The notes below the pieces were generated by a model. The model was given only the letters and a program-made list of their open reading frames with translations. It was not told the DNA's origin and did no database searches. The translations under genes were made by a program, and so were the position numbers. Positions 12,329-12,914 of a DNA stretch of 12,914 nucleotides are shown here, one piece after another. Source of the DNA: WHSM01 sp050701635 (lineage in GTDB: Bacteria > Actinomycetota > Actinomycetes > Mycobacteriales > Micromonosporaceae); the NCBI GenBank assembly GCA_050701635.1, contig JBOGDF010000147.1, positions 1 through 12,914 of the forward strand, given 5' to 3'. The first letter of the stretch is position 1, and every line of letters begins with the position of its first letter.

Positions 12329-12757
12329 ATGCAGAGCACACTGACCCGGGTGTCGCTGCTGGTGCTGGCGCTCGCCGGGCTGCTGACCGGCGGCTGGGCG
12401 GTAGCGTCGCCGCGCGGTTTCTACGACGACTTCCCCGGCTTCGGCCGGCACTGGGTGTCGGCCGACGGCCCGTACAACGAGCATCTGGTACGCGACGTCG
12501 GCGCGTTCTTCCTCGCCCTCGGCCTGGTCGCGGGGTTCGCGGTCTGGCTCGGCAGCATCGCCGCCGCGCGGTTGGCAGGTCTCGGGTGGCTGGTGTTCTC
12601 CGTACCGCACGCGCTCTACCACTTCACCCACCTCGGGGTGTACGACACTCTCGACCAGCTCCTGAACGTGGTCTCGCTCGGGCTCGGCCTGGTGCTCGCG
12701 ACGCAGATCCTGCTCTGGCCCGGCCGCGCCAGCGATCCGGCCGACAGGTCACTCTGA
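12329..12757 (+). CDS. Small four-helix integral membrane protein, unknown function
   Basis: This is a 142-aa protein with hydrophobic helices at about residues 7-27, 56-78, 79-98 and 109-130. The loop after helix 1 carries PRGFYDDFPGFGRHWVSADG (28-47) and PYNEHLVRDVGAFF (48-61), a conserved polar/aromatic pattern I recall from hypothetical membrane proteins of actinomycetes. HALYHFTHLG (94-103) supplies three His residues between helices 3 and 4. No function is known. The start is supported by TAGGTT 6 bases upstream (leaderless). It lies 16 bases after the asparaginase gene on the same strand but probably has its own promoter. Confidence 0.78.
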   Translation: MQSTLTRVSLLVLALAGLLTGGWAVASPRGFYDDFPGFGRHWVSADGPYNEHLVRDVGAFFLALGLVAGFAVWLGSIAAARLAGLGWLVFSVPHALYHFTHLGVYDTLDQLLNVVSLGLGLVLATQILLWPGRASDPADRSL

Positions 12758-12824
12758 GGCCGGCGTACCTCTGGCACACTTGGTCACGGCCGGGCCCGCA
12801 CTCATGAGCGGCGCCCGTACGCCA

Positions 12825-12913
12825 GGAGGGTTCGCCTAGTGGCCGATGGCGGCGGTCTTGAAAACCGCTAAGGCGAGTGATCGTCTTCGTGGGTTCGAAT
12901 CCCACACCCTCCG
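12825..12913 (+). tRNA. tRNA-Ser (anticodon UGA)
   Basis: The acceptor arms GGAGGGT (12825-12831) and ACCCTCC (12906-12912) pair, followed by the discriminator G at 12913. The anticodon stem GCGGT (12852-12856)/ACCGC (12864-12868) closes the loop CTTGAAA with anticodon TGA at 12859-12861. A long variable arm (about 12869-12888) and the T arm GTGGG-TTCGAAT-CCCAC follow. The length of 89 and the long variable arm fit a class II tRNA; anticodon TGA reads UCN serine codons. The window ends one base later, so whether CCA is encoded cannot be seen. A weak TTGGTC (12780-12785) is a possible -35. Confidence 0.95.
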
Positions 12914-12914
12914 C

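Noticed and set aside
12762..12823. Inverted GGCGTAC/GTACGCC upstream of tRNA-Ser
   Set aside because: Seven-base arms about 50 bases apart in DNA rich in GTAC; likely chance.
12825..12914. tRNA-Ser as an integration site
   Set aside because: The window ends right after the tRNA and no integrase or repeated tRNA 3' end is visible, so there is nothing to support an attachment site.

Overview
The window is GC-rich DNA with dense genes on both strands, strong G/C bias at third codon positions, GTG starts, frequent GTAC-containing codon pairs and several apparently leaderless transcripts. This fits a high-GC actinomycete. Micromonosporaceae or a relative is a reasonable guess but is not proven. 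There are no insertion sequences, phage genes, CRISPR arrays or rRNA genes, and gene spacing looks like an ordinary chromosome.

Layout. (1) 1-2112: the 3' end of an ADP-forming acyl-CoA ligase gene, carrying an in-frame 27-bp tandem repeat and a long palindrome near its end, overlaps by ATGA the gene for a B12-dependent acyl-CoA mutase large subunit. The mutase keeps the residues that handle the acyl group in methylmalonyl-CoA mutase but has lost many of those that grip the CoA tail. No B12-binding partner subunit is present. (2) 2109-4174: a TetR repressor, convergent with the mutase and overlapping its stop codon, is divergent from a secreted lipase across a 26-bp dyad. (3) 4189-5507: a strong shared terminator, a four-helix DUF1761 membrane protein, and divergently a PadR regulator with a long Gly/Arg-rich N-terminal tail. 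(4) 5618-7045: a GT2 glycosyltransferase and a HAD phosphatase, co-directional. (5) 7056-9132: a two-gene transketolase (beta and alpha halves) divergent from soxR. The transketolase promoter looks like a SoxR target, with a 19-bp spacer and a SoxR-box-like dyad, and its transcript seems to begin at the start codon. (6) 9142-10407: a small conserved membrane protein and a PIG3-like quinone oxidoreductase with a leaderless start. (7) 10477-12312: a FadR-type GntR regulator divergent from a Rhizobium etli-type L-asparaginase, with a perfect 16-bp dyad between them. (8) 12329-12913: a four-helix membrane protein with a leaderless start and tRNA-Ser(UGA).

How the parts fit. Four local regulator/target pairs stand out: TetR/lipase, PadR/DUF1761 or self, SoxR/transketolase, and GntR/asparaginase. 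The ligase and mutase probably act in sequence on one organic acid. Most of the window is recognisable metabolism. The two points most worth following are the mutase with an altered CoA-binding surface and the apparent redox control of a split transketolase by an adjacent SoxR. All comparisons with named homologues are from memory; no alignment or search was run.
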